Shown one piece after another: positions 32,574 to 39,818 of a DNA stretch of 64,000 nucleotides. Every line of letters begins with the position of its first letter. Position 1 is the first letter of the stretch. Below the pieces are notes generated by a model. The model was not told the DNA's origin. It was given only the letters and a program-made list of their open reading frames with translations, and made no database searches. Both the position numbers and the translations under genes were made by a program. This DNA is from Lentibacter sp. XHP0401 (lineage in GTDB: Bacteria > Pseudomonadota > Alphaproteobacteria > Rhodobacterales > Rhodobacteraceae). Location: the NCBI RefSeq assembly GCF_025751535.1, contig NZ_JAOWLC010000001.1:1-64000 (forward strand), read 5' to 3'.

Positions 32574-32738
32574 TCAGATCATCCGCAAGATGATGATATT
32601 GAGAAAGAGTGCAACCAGCCCGACCATGACGCCAATGACAGCGGCGTGCTGAAGTATATCCAGACGGTTGCCGCCTTTTTTACGTGCGACCAGCGCCCCT
32701 ATGAGAGCGCCGATCAAAAAGCCAGAAGTTACAATCAT
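32574..32738 (-). CDS. Small 54-residue membrane protein
   Basis: This short gene lies between the DUF2927 and VWA genes. The product begins MIVTSGFLIGALIGALVA, has a basic loop RKKGGNRLD, and a second hydrophobic stretch ending LVALFLNIIILRMI, so it is a two-pass membrane hairpin. AAGG lies before the ATG at 32738, six bases after the DUF2927 stop; its own stop is eight bases before the VWA start. The tight spacing on both sides argues that it is real and translated with its neighbours. Function unknown. Confidence 0.78.
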   Translation of the reverse strand: MIVTSGFLIGALIGALVARKKGGNRLDILQHAAVIGVMVGLVALFLNIIILRMI

Positions 32739-32744
32739 TTTGCC

Positions 32745-34115
32745 TTACCCGGGTTTACCTCGTCGCGGACTGAGCATCGAGATTTCGCGCATTTTTGCGC
32801 GCACGGCCCATTCCGAACCAAAGCCGTATCGCGCCCAGCCGAGACTGTCCAGCCTGACGTGCTGTGCTTCGGAGGAGCGCCCTGTGAGCTCGAGCGCTTC
32901 GGCGCGCAGCATCATGAGGGTGCTGAGGAGCGCTGCATTTTCATGCTCTTGGGCGATGTGCAACGCCGGATTAACCAGAGCCAAGGCGCGCACGCCGTTG
33001 CCTTGGCCCACCGCATGGGAGGCAAGTTGCGATGCAACATAGGCGCGGTGCAGGCTTGTGGCCGAAGAGTTTGCATAAAACTGGTCGGCAGCCTGAAAGT
33101 GCTTGAGCGCTTCATCGGGATTGGAGGCCAGCGCGATGCGGCCCATCGCGTAGTGGGCGAAAGCGCGGCGGTGATCCTGCCAGCCGAAAGCGCGCGAAAT
33201 ATCGAGAGCTTTCTCGGCGGCTTTGCGGCGCTGCGGCATGCTCGCGCCCGGGCCAAGGGCCGTTTGGACGGCAGCGATATAGCTGCGCGGGGTGGGTGCG
33301 GCGCGCTCGGGGGAGAGGCGCTCGCCAGCCGGATTGAGCCGGGCCAGAAGACCGGGAAGGACAGCCGCAACCTGACGTTTGCTCATGCCGGTGCGCAACT
33401 CGGGGGAGTAATAGGCACGCAGGACGAGCATATCAAATCCCGTGAGAACGGTGTGCATGTTGTCGTCATTGAAAACGGAATCGGGCAGGCGGTAGAGATC
33501 GTTGAGCGGGCCAATGGCCTGGGCGAGTTCTTCGTGCAAGCAATCGCGGACCTCTTGCGGACTGGCGTCATTGGGCACGAAAACGGCGAGTTTGTTGCGC
33601 TCGCGCAGCAATGCCCAGTTGGTTTTGGGAGTGCGGCGGGCGGCCTTATATTCGGAGATGTCGGAGATATTGGGCACAACAAAGCAGGCGGCGTGCGGCA
33701 GGTTCTTGCGGATATCGGCACGGGTGACGGCTTGCACTGTGATGTTGGCATCAGGCGAGTTTGTGAGGCTGACGGGCAGGCGGGCCTCGCTTTGGAAGCG
33801 GTAGACGAGGCGTGTCAGATCGGGCACGAGCGTGGCGGGCGGCGCACCGGTGACGCGGATGCTGATCGGGCCTTCAAACCGTGTGAGAACAGGCAGTTCG
33901 CGGCCTGATTCAAGGTGAAAAGACAGTTCGAGGAAATCGCGTGCGATATCGGTATTGGAGCGACTGGGCCGCTCGACTGACGAGGTGCTGAACGATTTGA
34001 GCGGCGGCAGGCCTAGGGCGCTCTCTTGCACAAAGCTGCGTGAGGGCGTGTCGGCCATGTTGCCCGGCATACAGCCAACAAGAGTGAGAAAAACCGGCAG
34101 CACAATACGACGCAT
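32745..34115 (-). CDS. DUF2927 lipoprotein
   Basis: A 456-residue predicted lipoprotein (MRRIVLPVFLTLVGC, lipobox Cys15). The DUF2927 core occupies about residues 55-245 and contains CLHEELAQAIG (192-202), ND at 205-206 and FNDDNMHTVLTGFD (215-228). The C-terminal half (about 285-440) is helical with TPR-like alternation (ALKHFQAADQFYANSSATSL). The start at 34115 has GGGAG upstream and gives a proper signal peptide. HEELAQ resembles a zinc-protease HExxH motif with Gln instead of the second His, so catalytic activity is uncertain. It leads a leftward operon with a small membrane protein and the VWA protein. A second DUF2927 protein is encoded at 62752-63726. Confidence 0.88.
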   Translation of the reverse strand: MRRIVLPVFLTLVGCMPGNMADTPSRSFVQESALGLPPLKSFSTSSVERPSRSNTDIARDFLELSFHLESGRELPVLTRFEGPISIRVTGAPPATLVPDLTRLVYRFQSEARLPVSLTNSPDANITVQAVTRADIRKNLPHAACFVVPNISDISEYKAARRTPKTNWALLRERNKLAVFVPNDASPQEVRDCLHEELAQAIGPLNDLYRLPDSVFNDDNMHTVLTGFDMLVLRAYYSPELRTGMSKRQVAAVLPGLLARLNPAGERLSPERAAPTPRSYIAAVQTALGPGASMPQRRKAAEKALDISRAFGWQDHRRAFAHYAMGRIALASNPDEALKHFQAADQFYANSSATSLHRAYVASQLASHAVGQGNGVRALALVNPALHIAQEHENAALLSTLMMLRAEALELTGRSSEAQHVRLDSLGWARYGFGSEWAVRAKMREISMLSPRRGKPG

Positions 34116-34565
34116 CAGTGGTCTCCCATCGGTGACGGGCATGCCGTCGACATGACAAGAACGCTTGCGGATGCGGGGGCGGGTGCACAGGTTGCCCGCA
34201 GACGCAGCTTATGCGCCAGCTCTCTCTTCTTCATGGTCAGCTTCTGCCTTCGTTTTTCCGTTGAGCAGACTTTTCGCTGCCCTTCCTGACATCCTTAAGG
34301 ATGAATTGGGGCGAAAAAGTGACAATTTGTCTTGATGTGGGGCGGGCTGTGGATGAATTGGAAAAGAAATTTTAAAACAAAGGCTTACAATGAGTTGTTT
34401 TCGCAACACATAAGCAAAAAGGATGCCATGCGGCCTGTGCCGCGGCTGTTTTCTGACCTGTTTGGACAGATGTGTGCTCCAGCCAGAAGGCGTTGCAACA
34501 GGCTTAAGTTGATGCCGTTTACAGGCCTGTGTGGCGGTGGGCGTGGACAGGGGCTGTGGTGAAAA
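34116..34565. other. Intergenic region with nested inverted repeats
   Basis: These 450 bases carry no gene I can support; short frames on either strand have no ribosome site and look unlike their neighbours. At 34290-34303 is the perfect 14-bp palindrome CATCCTTAAGGATG, flanked by ACTTTTCGC (34269-34277) and GCGAAAAAGT (34311-34320), which are complementary except for one extra A. The local sequence is more A+T-rich than the genes. It should include the promoter of the DUF2927 operon. Confidence 0.5.
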
Positions 34566-35432
34566 TCAGCGCTTTGTTTTGCCGAATGTCTCGCGATGCC
34601 AGACATAAATTCCGGAAGAGGCAATCACGATTGCACCGATGAGAGTGTAAAGATCGGGCACAGCGGAGAAAACGAAAAAACCGTAGATGAGCGCAAAGAG
34701 AATGCCCGCGTATGCAAAGGGGGCAAGCATGGCGGCTTCGCCTTCCATGAGGGCGCGGATCAGGGCGAGCTGCCCGAGGGTGGCGCAGAGGGTGATGCCA
34801 ACCACGAGGGGAAGCTCGGCAAGGCCGATGGGCTGCCAGAAGCGGGGCAAGGCCAGCGTGAGCACGACTGCGCCGAAAAGGGCGGTGTAAAACAGCGAGG
34901 TCCAGGCGTTTTCATCGCGTCCGACAAAACGGGTGGCAAGGGCATAGGCCGAATAGCAGAGCGCGGCTGCCAGCGGGAGCAGTGCATAGGGTGAAAAGAC
35001 ATCTGACCCCGGGCGGATGACAAGGTAAGCTCCGAGAAAGGCTGTGAAAATTGCTGCTGCACGGCGAAGGCCGAAGCGCTCTCCCAGAAAAAGGGCAGCA
35101 CCCAGCGTGATGAAAATCGGGTTTGTGGACATGACAGAAGCGGCCTCGGCCAGTCCGATATTGGAGATCCCGAAGAAGAAAAACGTGGTTGCGCCGAGCA
35201 GGAAAACCGAGCGCGCGAATTGTAGTTTGGGGTAGCGCGTGCGGGTGATTGCCCCGATTTTTGGCAGGATGAGGGCGGTGACAAAGAGTGTTTGCCCGAG
35301 GTAGCGCACCCAGAGGGTTGTCATGGTTCCGACGCGCCCTGACAAAAGCTTGGCCAGCATATCCATGGTTGAAAAGCAGAAGATTGCGGCCAGCATGAGC
35401 AGGATTGCTTTGGAGGTCGAGGAGAGGGGCAT
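34566..35432 (-). CDS. EamA-family (DMT) transporter
   Basis: A 288-residue ten-helix drug/metabolite transporter: IFCFSTMDMLAKLLSG and WVRYLGQTLFVTALILP in the first repeat, LAEAASVMSTNPIFITLGAA and ERFGLRRAAAIFTAFLGAYL as the first-repeat end, and a similar second repeat ending LIGAIVIASSGIYVWHRE. It is a different subgroup from the DMT protein at 12674-13615. Substrate unknown. It is separated from fliG by about 70 bases and read in the same direction. Confidence 0.9.
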   Translation of the reverse strand: MPLSSTSKAILLMLAAIFCFSTMDMLAKLLSGRVGTMTTLWVRYLGQTLFVTALILPKIGAITRTRYPKLQFARSVFLLGATTFFFFGISNIGLAEAASVMSTNPIFITLGAALFLGERFGLRRAAAIFTAFLGAYLVIRPGSDVFSPYALLPLAAALCYSAYALATRFVGRDENAWTSLFYTALFGAVVLTLALPRFWQPIGLAELPLVVGITLCATLGQLALIRALMEGEAAMLAPFAYAGILFALIYGFFVFSAVPDLYTLIGAIVIASSGIYVWHRETFGKTKR

Positions 35433-35501
35433 AGGGCAGCCTTGCCTGAAAATTCCTTCACAGGTTACCGAGCTTTCAGAGGGAGGGAAAGCGCGAAGGG
35501 C

Positions 35502-36581
35502 TTAATCCTCCTCTTCTCCATCGTCCGCGACAACAAGGGTCAGCTCGCCTGCGGTTTGCAGGGCGCTGATGCCTGCAACTACGGCATTCATCGCGGCCTC
35601 ACCATCTTTCGGCTTCACGCGGCCCGACTCGCTGATGTCTTCGCGCATGGTTTCGGCCATGCGCTTGGAGATATTGCCGAGGATATATTCGGCGCTGGCT
35701 TTGAGGCCTTCATCCGTGCCGGAAAGGGCAAAGGCGAGGGCGGTGCGCAACTGGGCCGGATCCACCTCGCGGGTGATTTTGGGCACATCGACGGGGCCGA
35801 CACGGGCAGGGATGTGAACGAAGGTGAAGATGGCTTTTTGCAGTCGTTCACTGAACTCGGCATCATCTTCGGCAAGGCCGGAGAGCAGCTCTTCACGTGT
35901 GTCGGCGCTTGCGATGTTGAGAATGGCACCGAGGCGCTCGACCGGGTCATCATCAAAGGCGCGGGGGGCTTCATATTCGAATTGGGCGGCAAGGGAGAGG
36001 CCGATACGGTCAACCGCCTCGGGGGTGACATGGCCTGTGAGGGAGACAGCATAGCTTATTTTGCGCGCATCGGGGCCGGGGAGCCGGCCGAGAAGTTCGG
36101 CCGCTTTCGGCACGGGCAGCTTGGAGAGCAGCACGGCAGCAACCTCGGTGCTTTCCTGTTTGAGGAGAGGGAGAAGTTTGTCCGGCTCGAGCGCGCGAAT
36201 GCGCTCCCAAGGATCGCCGATCTGGCGCACGCCCGCCTCTTTGCGCAGGCGCGCGGCGGTGACGGGAGAGATGCGCCCCTCAAGGGTCTGGAGCGCCTCG
36301 GCGAGGCCTGAGGGAAAAACAAGGCCCATGGCCTCGATCTCGCGGGCGAATTCGGCCAGCACATTGGCGAGGGTCTCGCGGTCGATATATCGCATGTCGC
36401 CCATGGCGGCGGTGAGAGTGCTCTGGCTGGCCTCGGAGAGGCGATCAAGCGGAACATCGGCCCCCTCCTTGAGGAGAAAGCGCACAATGATGGCGGCTTT
36501 TTGTGCGGGGGCGAGCTGTGGCTTGGTGCGACCGGAAGATTGGCCGGGGGCAAGGCTGCCGAGGGGTTGCATCGCGGACAT
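35502..36581 (-). CDS. fliG: Flagellar motor switch protein FliG
   Basis: FliG is the rotor protein that contacts the stator and couples ion flow to rotation. The 359-residue protein starts after a short linker with LAPAQKAAIIVRFLLKEGAD (N-terminal domain), has the middle ARM segment STEVAAVLLSKLPVPKAAELL and a C-terminal region with ADDAEFSERLQKAIFTFVHI followed by DVPKITREVDPAQLRTALAF and the charged helix with LGNISKRMAETMREDI. AGGAAG precedes the ATG. No other flagellar gene is within this window, so it is either separated from the main cluster or an orphan. The protein ends in an acidic tail. Confidence 0.88.
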   Translation of the reverse strand: MSAMQPLGSLAPGQSSGRTKPQLAPAQKAAIIVRFLLKEGADVPLDRLSEASQSTLTAAMGDMRYIDRETLANVLAEFAREIEAMGLVFPSGLAEALQTLEGRISPVTAARLRKEAGVRQIGDPWERIRALEPDKLLPLLKQESTEVAAVLLSKLPVPKAAELLGRLPGPDARKISYAVSLTGHVTPEAVDRIGLSLAAQFEYEAPRAFDDDPVERLGAILNIASADTREELLSGLAEDDAEFSERLQKAIFTFVHIPARVGPVDVPKITREVDPAQLRTALAFALSGTDEGLKASAEYILGNISKRMAETMREDISESGRVKPKDGEAAMNAVVAGISALQTAGELTLVVADDGEEED

Positions 36582-36717
36582 GGGGCTTCCTATCTGACTC
36601 GATAAGACCCTAGCCCCAACCCCCTAAGAAAGCCTTTCGCCGCCCCCGCATGTGTGGAGCGGCGACTGTTATTTATCACAGGTTTAATCTGGTTCTGCCT
36701 AAAATTGTCGGCAATTT

Positions 36718-37110
36718 CTAGCGCGGTTCGCCGTCTTCTTCGAGCTCGCGATCCTCCTCGGAGATATCGAGGACCGACCATGTCTCATCGCCTGCGGGCT
36801 CCGGCACCGGTTCGCAGTGGCTTTGGTGAATGTTGACCTTGGCGATGAAGTTGGCCGAGATCGGGGCGGTGACAAAGAGGAAGGCCATGATCAGAAACTC
36901 GTGAAACGAGGGGACACCCGAGACGAAGGAGTATGTCATCGAGGCAAGCAGGAGCGCGCCGATGCCGACTGTGCCGACCTTGGTGGGGGCGTGCAGGCGC
37001 GACATGGCATCGTTGAATTTGATCAGGCCGAGCACGCCGACGAGGGAAAAACCCGCCCCGATGAGAAGGAAGATTGCTGCGGCGTATGTTCCGAGGATTT
37101 CAGGTGTCAT
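36718..37110 (-). CDS. mrpG: Na+/H+ antiporter subunit G
   Basis: MrpG/PhaG, 130 residues, with three membrane helices (about 5-27, 39-60 and 67-88) including VLGLIKFNDAMSRLHAPTKV, which is diagnostic. A C-terminal cytoplasmic acidic tail (ISEEDRELEEDGEPR) is longer than in most relatives. It is the last gene of the mrp operon and overlaps mrpF by four bases. Confidence 0.94.
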   Translation of the reverse strand: MTPEILGTYAAAIFLLIGAGFSLVGVLGLIKFNDAMSRLHAPTKVGTVGIGALLLASMTYSFVSGVPSFHEFLIMAFLFVTAPISANFIAKVNIHQSHCEPVPEPAGDETWSVLDISEEDRELEEDGEPR

Positions 37111-37394
37111 TCGATGATGTCCCCCCGCAGCATGAAGCGCGCAAGGGCGACGGTTGACACAAAGCCCAGCATGGCGATGAGCAGCGAGACTTCAAAGTAG
37201 ATGGTCACGCCTTGGTGAATGCCGAGCAGGATGACGAGGCCCAATGCATTGATAACCATCGTGTCGAGCGCGAGAATGCGGTCGCCCGTGCCGGGGCCGA
37301 GGACAAGGCGCACCATGCACATAAGCTGTGCGAAGGCGAGGGACACGAAAGCAACGATGAGCGCAAAGTTGAGCAGATCGGGGGCTGAAATCAT
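37107..37394 (-). CDS. mrpF: Na+/H+ antiporter subunit F
   Basis: MrpF/PhaF, 95 residues and three helices, with the signature VRLVLGPGTGDRILALDTMV. It overlaps mrpE by four bases and mrpG by four bases. MrpF is a structural subunit of the multi-subunit antiporter. Confidence 0.94.
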   Translation of the reverse strand: MISAPDLLNFALIVAFVSLAFAQLMCMVRLVLGPGTGDRILALDTMVINALGLVILLGIHQGVTIYFEVSLLIAMLGFVSTVALARFMLRGDIIE

Positions 37395-37891
37395 GAGAAA
37401 ATCTCCTTCAGGCGGGCCTCGTAGCGGGCTTTGATAGTGTCGCGCTCGGCGTCCGGGTCATCGGTGTGAAGCACATGCACAAGCAGGCTGTGGCCGCCGT
37501 CGGAGAGATCACAGGAGACAGTGCCGGGGGTGAGGGTGATGGTTCCTGCGAGCAGGGTGATGGCTTCGGGTTCGACGAGATCAAGCGGAATGACGATCCA
37601 GGCAGGCTTGAGCTTGCTGTTTGGCACGCTGATCACGATCCAGGCGACTTGCACGTTGGCGACCATGATATCCCACATGACCATGAGGCTGTAGGGGATC
37701 ATTTTGAGCAGGCTGAAGCGATTTGGCGTGTCGGGCCACCAGACGGATGTGCCCCAGGGAATCAGGATGCCGAGAATGATACCGAAGACGACCATGCCTG
37801 CGGAGATGTCATTTTGCAGCATGGTCCAGCCGATGGCTAGCAGCAGGGTCAGGAAGGGGTGCGGCATGAGCCAGCGGAATGCGCGTGCCAT
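37391..37891 (-). CDS. mrpE: Na+/H+ antiporter subunit E
   Basis: MrpE/PhaE, 166 residues, with N-terminal helices (HPFLTLLLAIGWTMLQND) and the typical soluble part containing VPLDLVEPEAITLLAGTITL split by the conserved TLTPGT. It starts two bases after the mrpD stop, and overlaps mrpF. It is not related to the NADH dehydrogenase subunits, unlike MrpA and MrpD. Confidence 0.94.
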   Translation of the reverse strand: MARAFRWLMPHPFLTLLLAIGWTMLQNDISAGMVVFGIILGILIPWGTSVWWPDTPNRFSLLKMIPYSLMVMWDIMVANVQVAWIVISVPNSKLKPAWIVIPLDLVEPEAITLLAGTITLTPGTVSCDLSDGGHSLLVHVLHTDDPDAERDTIKARYEARLKEIFS

Positions 37892-37892
37892 A

Positions 37893-39458
37893 TCAGTAGC
37901 CCTCCTGTGGCGTGCTCAGTTTGCCCGGGGTGTCGAGCGATATTGCGATATAAGGTTCGGGTGCTGCGAGTTGTGCAGCGATGGAGCTTGTGTAGCTGTG
38001 GACCTGTCCGGCAAAGACGGTATGTGCGGCCAGAAGTGCGATGAGCCCGCCGACGGCTATATAGGCCAGAGGCGCGGGTGTTGGCATCGGGTCGGCCTGG
38101 CCTTCGTCCGGGATGTCTGCCTCGGGGTCGGGCGCGAGGCTTTGGGCCTTCCAGAAGAGGGTGCTGCCTGCACGGGCAAACCCGACGATGCTGATGAGGC
38201 TGGCGACAAGCACCACGGCCCAGATCCAGGCGGCGTGAGGCGAGGCGAAGGCGGCATAGAGCAGCAAGAGTTTGCCTAGAAAGCCCGAGAGCGGCGGCAG
38301 GCCTGCCATGGCGATGGCGCCGATGAAGAACAGGGCCGCCGTGAGAGCCGCGCCTGAAACGGGGGGCTGTGCCGTGAGCATGAGATTGCCCCGTCCTGTG
38401 CGCACCAGATCTGCGACGAGAAACAGTGCTGCGCCTGCAAATGTGGAATGCACGATATAGTAAAGTGCTGCGGAAATACCCGCAGGGGTGAAAAGGGCGA
38501 TTGCGACCATGACCATACCCATGGAGCCGATGATCGAGAAAGCGACCAGCCTGTCGAGCTTCTTGGCCGCCAGCACGCCGACCATGCCTATGGCGAGCGA
38601 CAGGAGCGCAGCGGGGAGAAGCCAGAGATCATGCAAACCGGCCGTAGCGGCAAGCTCCGGCGGGAAGATCAGCGTGTAGACGCGGATGATGGCGTAGGCA
38701 CCAACCTTTGTCATGATTGCGAAGAGCGCTGCCACGGGCGCGGGCGCTTCGGCATAGCTTGAGGGGAGCCAGAAGTGCAGCGGCACAACGGCGGCCTTGA
38801 TGGCGAAAACCAGCAGCAGAAGCACGGCTGCGATGCGGATGCCGACGGTTTCCTCGGGGGTGATGAGCGTTACGCGCTGCGCAAGATCGGCCATGTTGAG
38901 CGTGCCTGTTTCCGCATAGATTGCGCCGAGGGCGAAGAGAAACAGCGTCGAGCCGATGAGATTGAACAACACATATTGCACGCCTGCATGCAGGCGGGCG
39001 TTGCCGCCTGCGTGGATCATCAGGCCGTAGGAGGCAATGAGCAGAACCTCGAAGAAGACGAACAGGTTGAATAGATCCCCTGTGAGGAAGGCGCCGAGGA
39101 TGCCCATGAGCTGGAACTGGAACAGCGCATGGAAATGGCGGCCCCGATTGTCCCACCCCGAGCCTATTGCGTAAAGCAGCACGAACAGCGCAAGCAGGGT
39201 GGTGAGCAGCACCATGAAGGTGGACAGCCTGTCGCCCACCAGAACGATGCCGAAGGGCGCGGCCCAATCGCCGAGCTGGTAGAGCGTGATCGTGCCATCA
39301 GACGCCTGCACGGCCAGCCCTGCCGCGATGGCCACAAGGGCGAGGACCCCCGCCACGGAGAGGACGCGCTGGATGCCGATATGATAGCGCGCGGCCAGCA
39401 CGATGAAGGGGGCAAGCAGGGCTGGCAGAACAACGGGTGCGATGATCCAATGGGTCAT
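37893..39458 (-). CDS. mrpD: Na+/H+ antiporter subunit D
   Basis: MrpD/PhaD, 521 residues, one of the two NuoL/M/N-related subunits that probably form the ion path. The conserved intramembrane residues include Glu in FFEVLLIASYGLM and Lys in FAIKAAVVPLHFWLPSSYAE, and MTKVGAYAIIRVY follows. About 14 helices. It overlaps mrpC by four bases. A soluble loop with acidic DPEADIPDEGQADP lies near the C-terminus. Confidence 0.96.
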   Translation of the reverse strand: MTHWIIAPVVLPALLAPFIVLAARYHIGIQRVLSVAGVLALVAIAAGLAVQASDGTITLYQLGDWAAPFGIVLVGDRLSTFMVLLTTLLALFVLLYAIGSGWDNRGRHFHALFQFQLMGILGAFLTGDLFNLFVFFEVLLIASYGLMIHAGGNARLHAGVQYVLFNLIGSTLFLFALGAIYAETGTLNMADLAQRVTLITPEETVGIRIAAVLLLLVFAIKAAVVPLHFWLPSSYAEAPAPVAALFAIMTKVGAYAIIRVYTLIFPPELAATAGLHDLWLLPAALLSLAIGMVGVLAAKKLDRLVAFSIIGSMGMVMVAIALFTPAGISAALYYIVHSTFAGAALFLVADLVRTGRGNLMLTAQPPVSGAALTAALFFIGAIAMAGLPPLSGFLGKLLLLYAAFASPHAAWIWAVVLVASLISIVGFARAGSTLFWKAQSLAPDPEADIPDEGQADPMPTPAPLAYIAVGGLIALLAAHTVFAGQVHSYTSSIAAQLAAPEPYIAISLDTPGKLSTPQEGY

Positions 39459-39817
39459 GATGTGCCCTCCGCTTCTTCATCGAGGGTCGAGGTATCGGTT
39501 TGGTCATCCACGTGGTCATCATCGGTGCCGAGGAAGGCACCAAGGCCGATCATGACCACAACGGCGGTCATGCCGAAGGAAATCACGATTGCGGTGAGCA
39601 CGAGGGCTTGCGGCAGCGGATCGGTGTAAGTGCTGACCCCGTCCCGCAGGATGGGCGGTGCACCGACAGTGAGGCGGCCCGAGGTAAAGAGAAAGACATT
39701 GACCGCGTAGGTGAGCAGCGAGATGCCAAGGATCACCGGGAAGGTGCGCAGGCGCAGCATAAGGTAAATGCCCCCGGCAGTGAGAACGCCAATGGCGGAC
39801 GCGACGAGAAGTTCCAT
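39455..39817 (-). CDS. mrpC: Na+/H+ antiporter subunit C
   Basis: MrpC/PhaC, 120 residues, NuoK-like, with three helices: ELLVASAIGVLTAGGIYLML, then TFPVILGISLLTYAVNVFLF and DPLPQALVLTAIVISFGMTA, the last being diagnostic. The ATG at 39817 was chosen because it lies one base after the mrpA stop and starts at the first helix. It overlaps mrpD. Confidence 0.95.
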   Translation of the reverse strand: MELLVASAIGVLTAGGIYLMLRLRTFPVILGISLLTYAVNVFLFTSGRLTVGAPPILRDGVSTYTDPLPQALVLTAIVISFGMTAVVVMIGLGAFLGTDDDHVDDQTDTSTLDEEAEGTS

Positions 39818-39818
39818 G

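Noticed and set aside
32496-33908. 470-codon frame antisense to DUF2927 and the small membrane protein
   Set aside because: It runs across three real genes and their boundaries, has no ribosome site and looks like reverse translation of them.
34332-34562. Possible 76-residue gene in the gap upstream of the second DMT transporter
   Set aside because: No Shine-Dalgarno site, odd composition, and no recognisable pattern; listed only as noncoding DNA.
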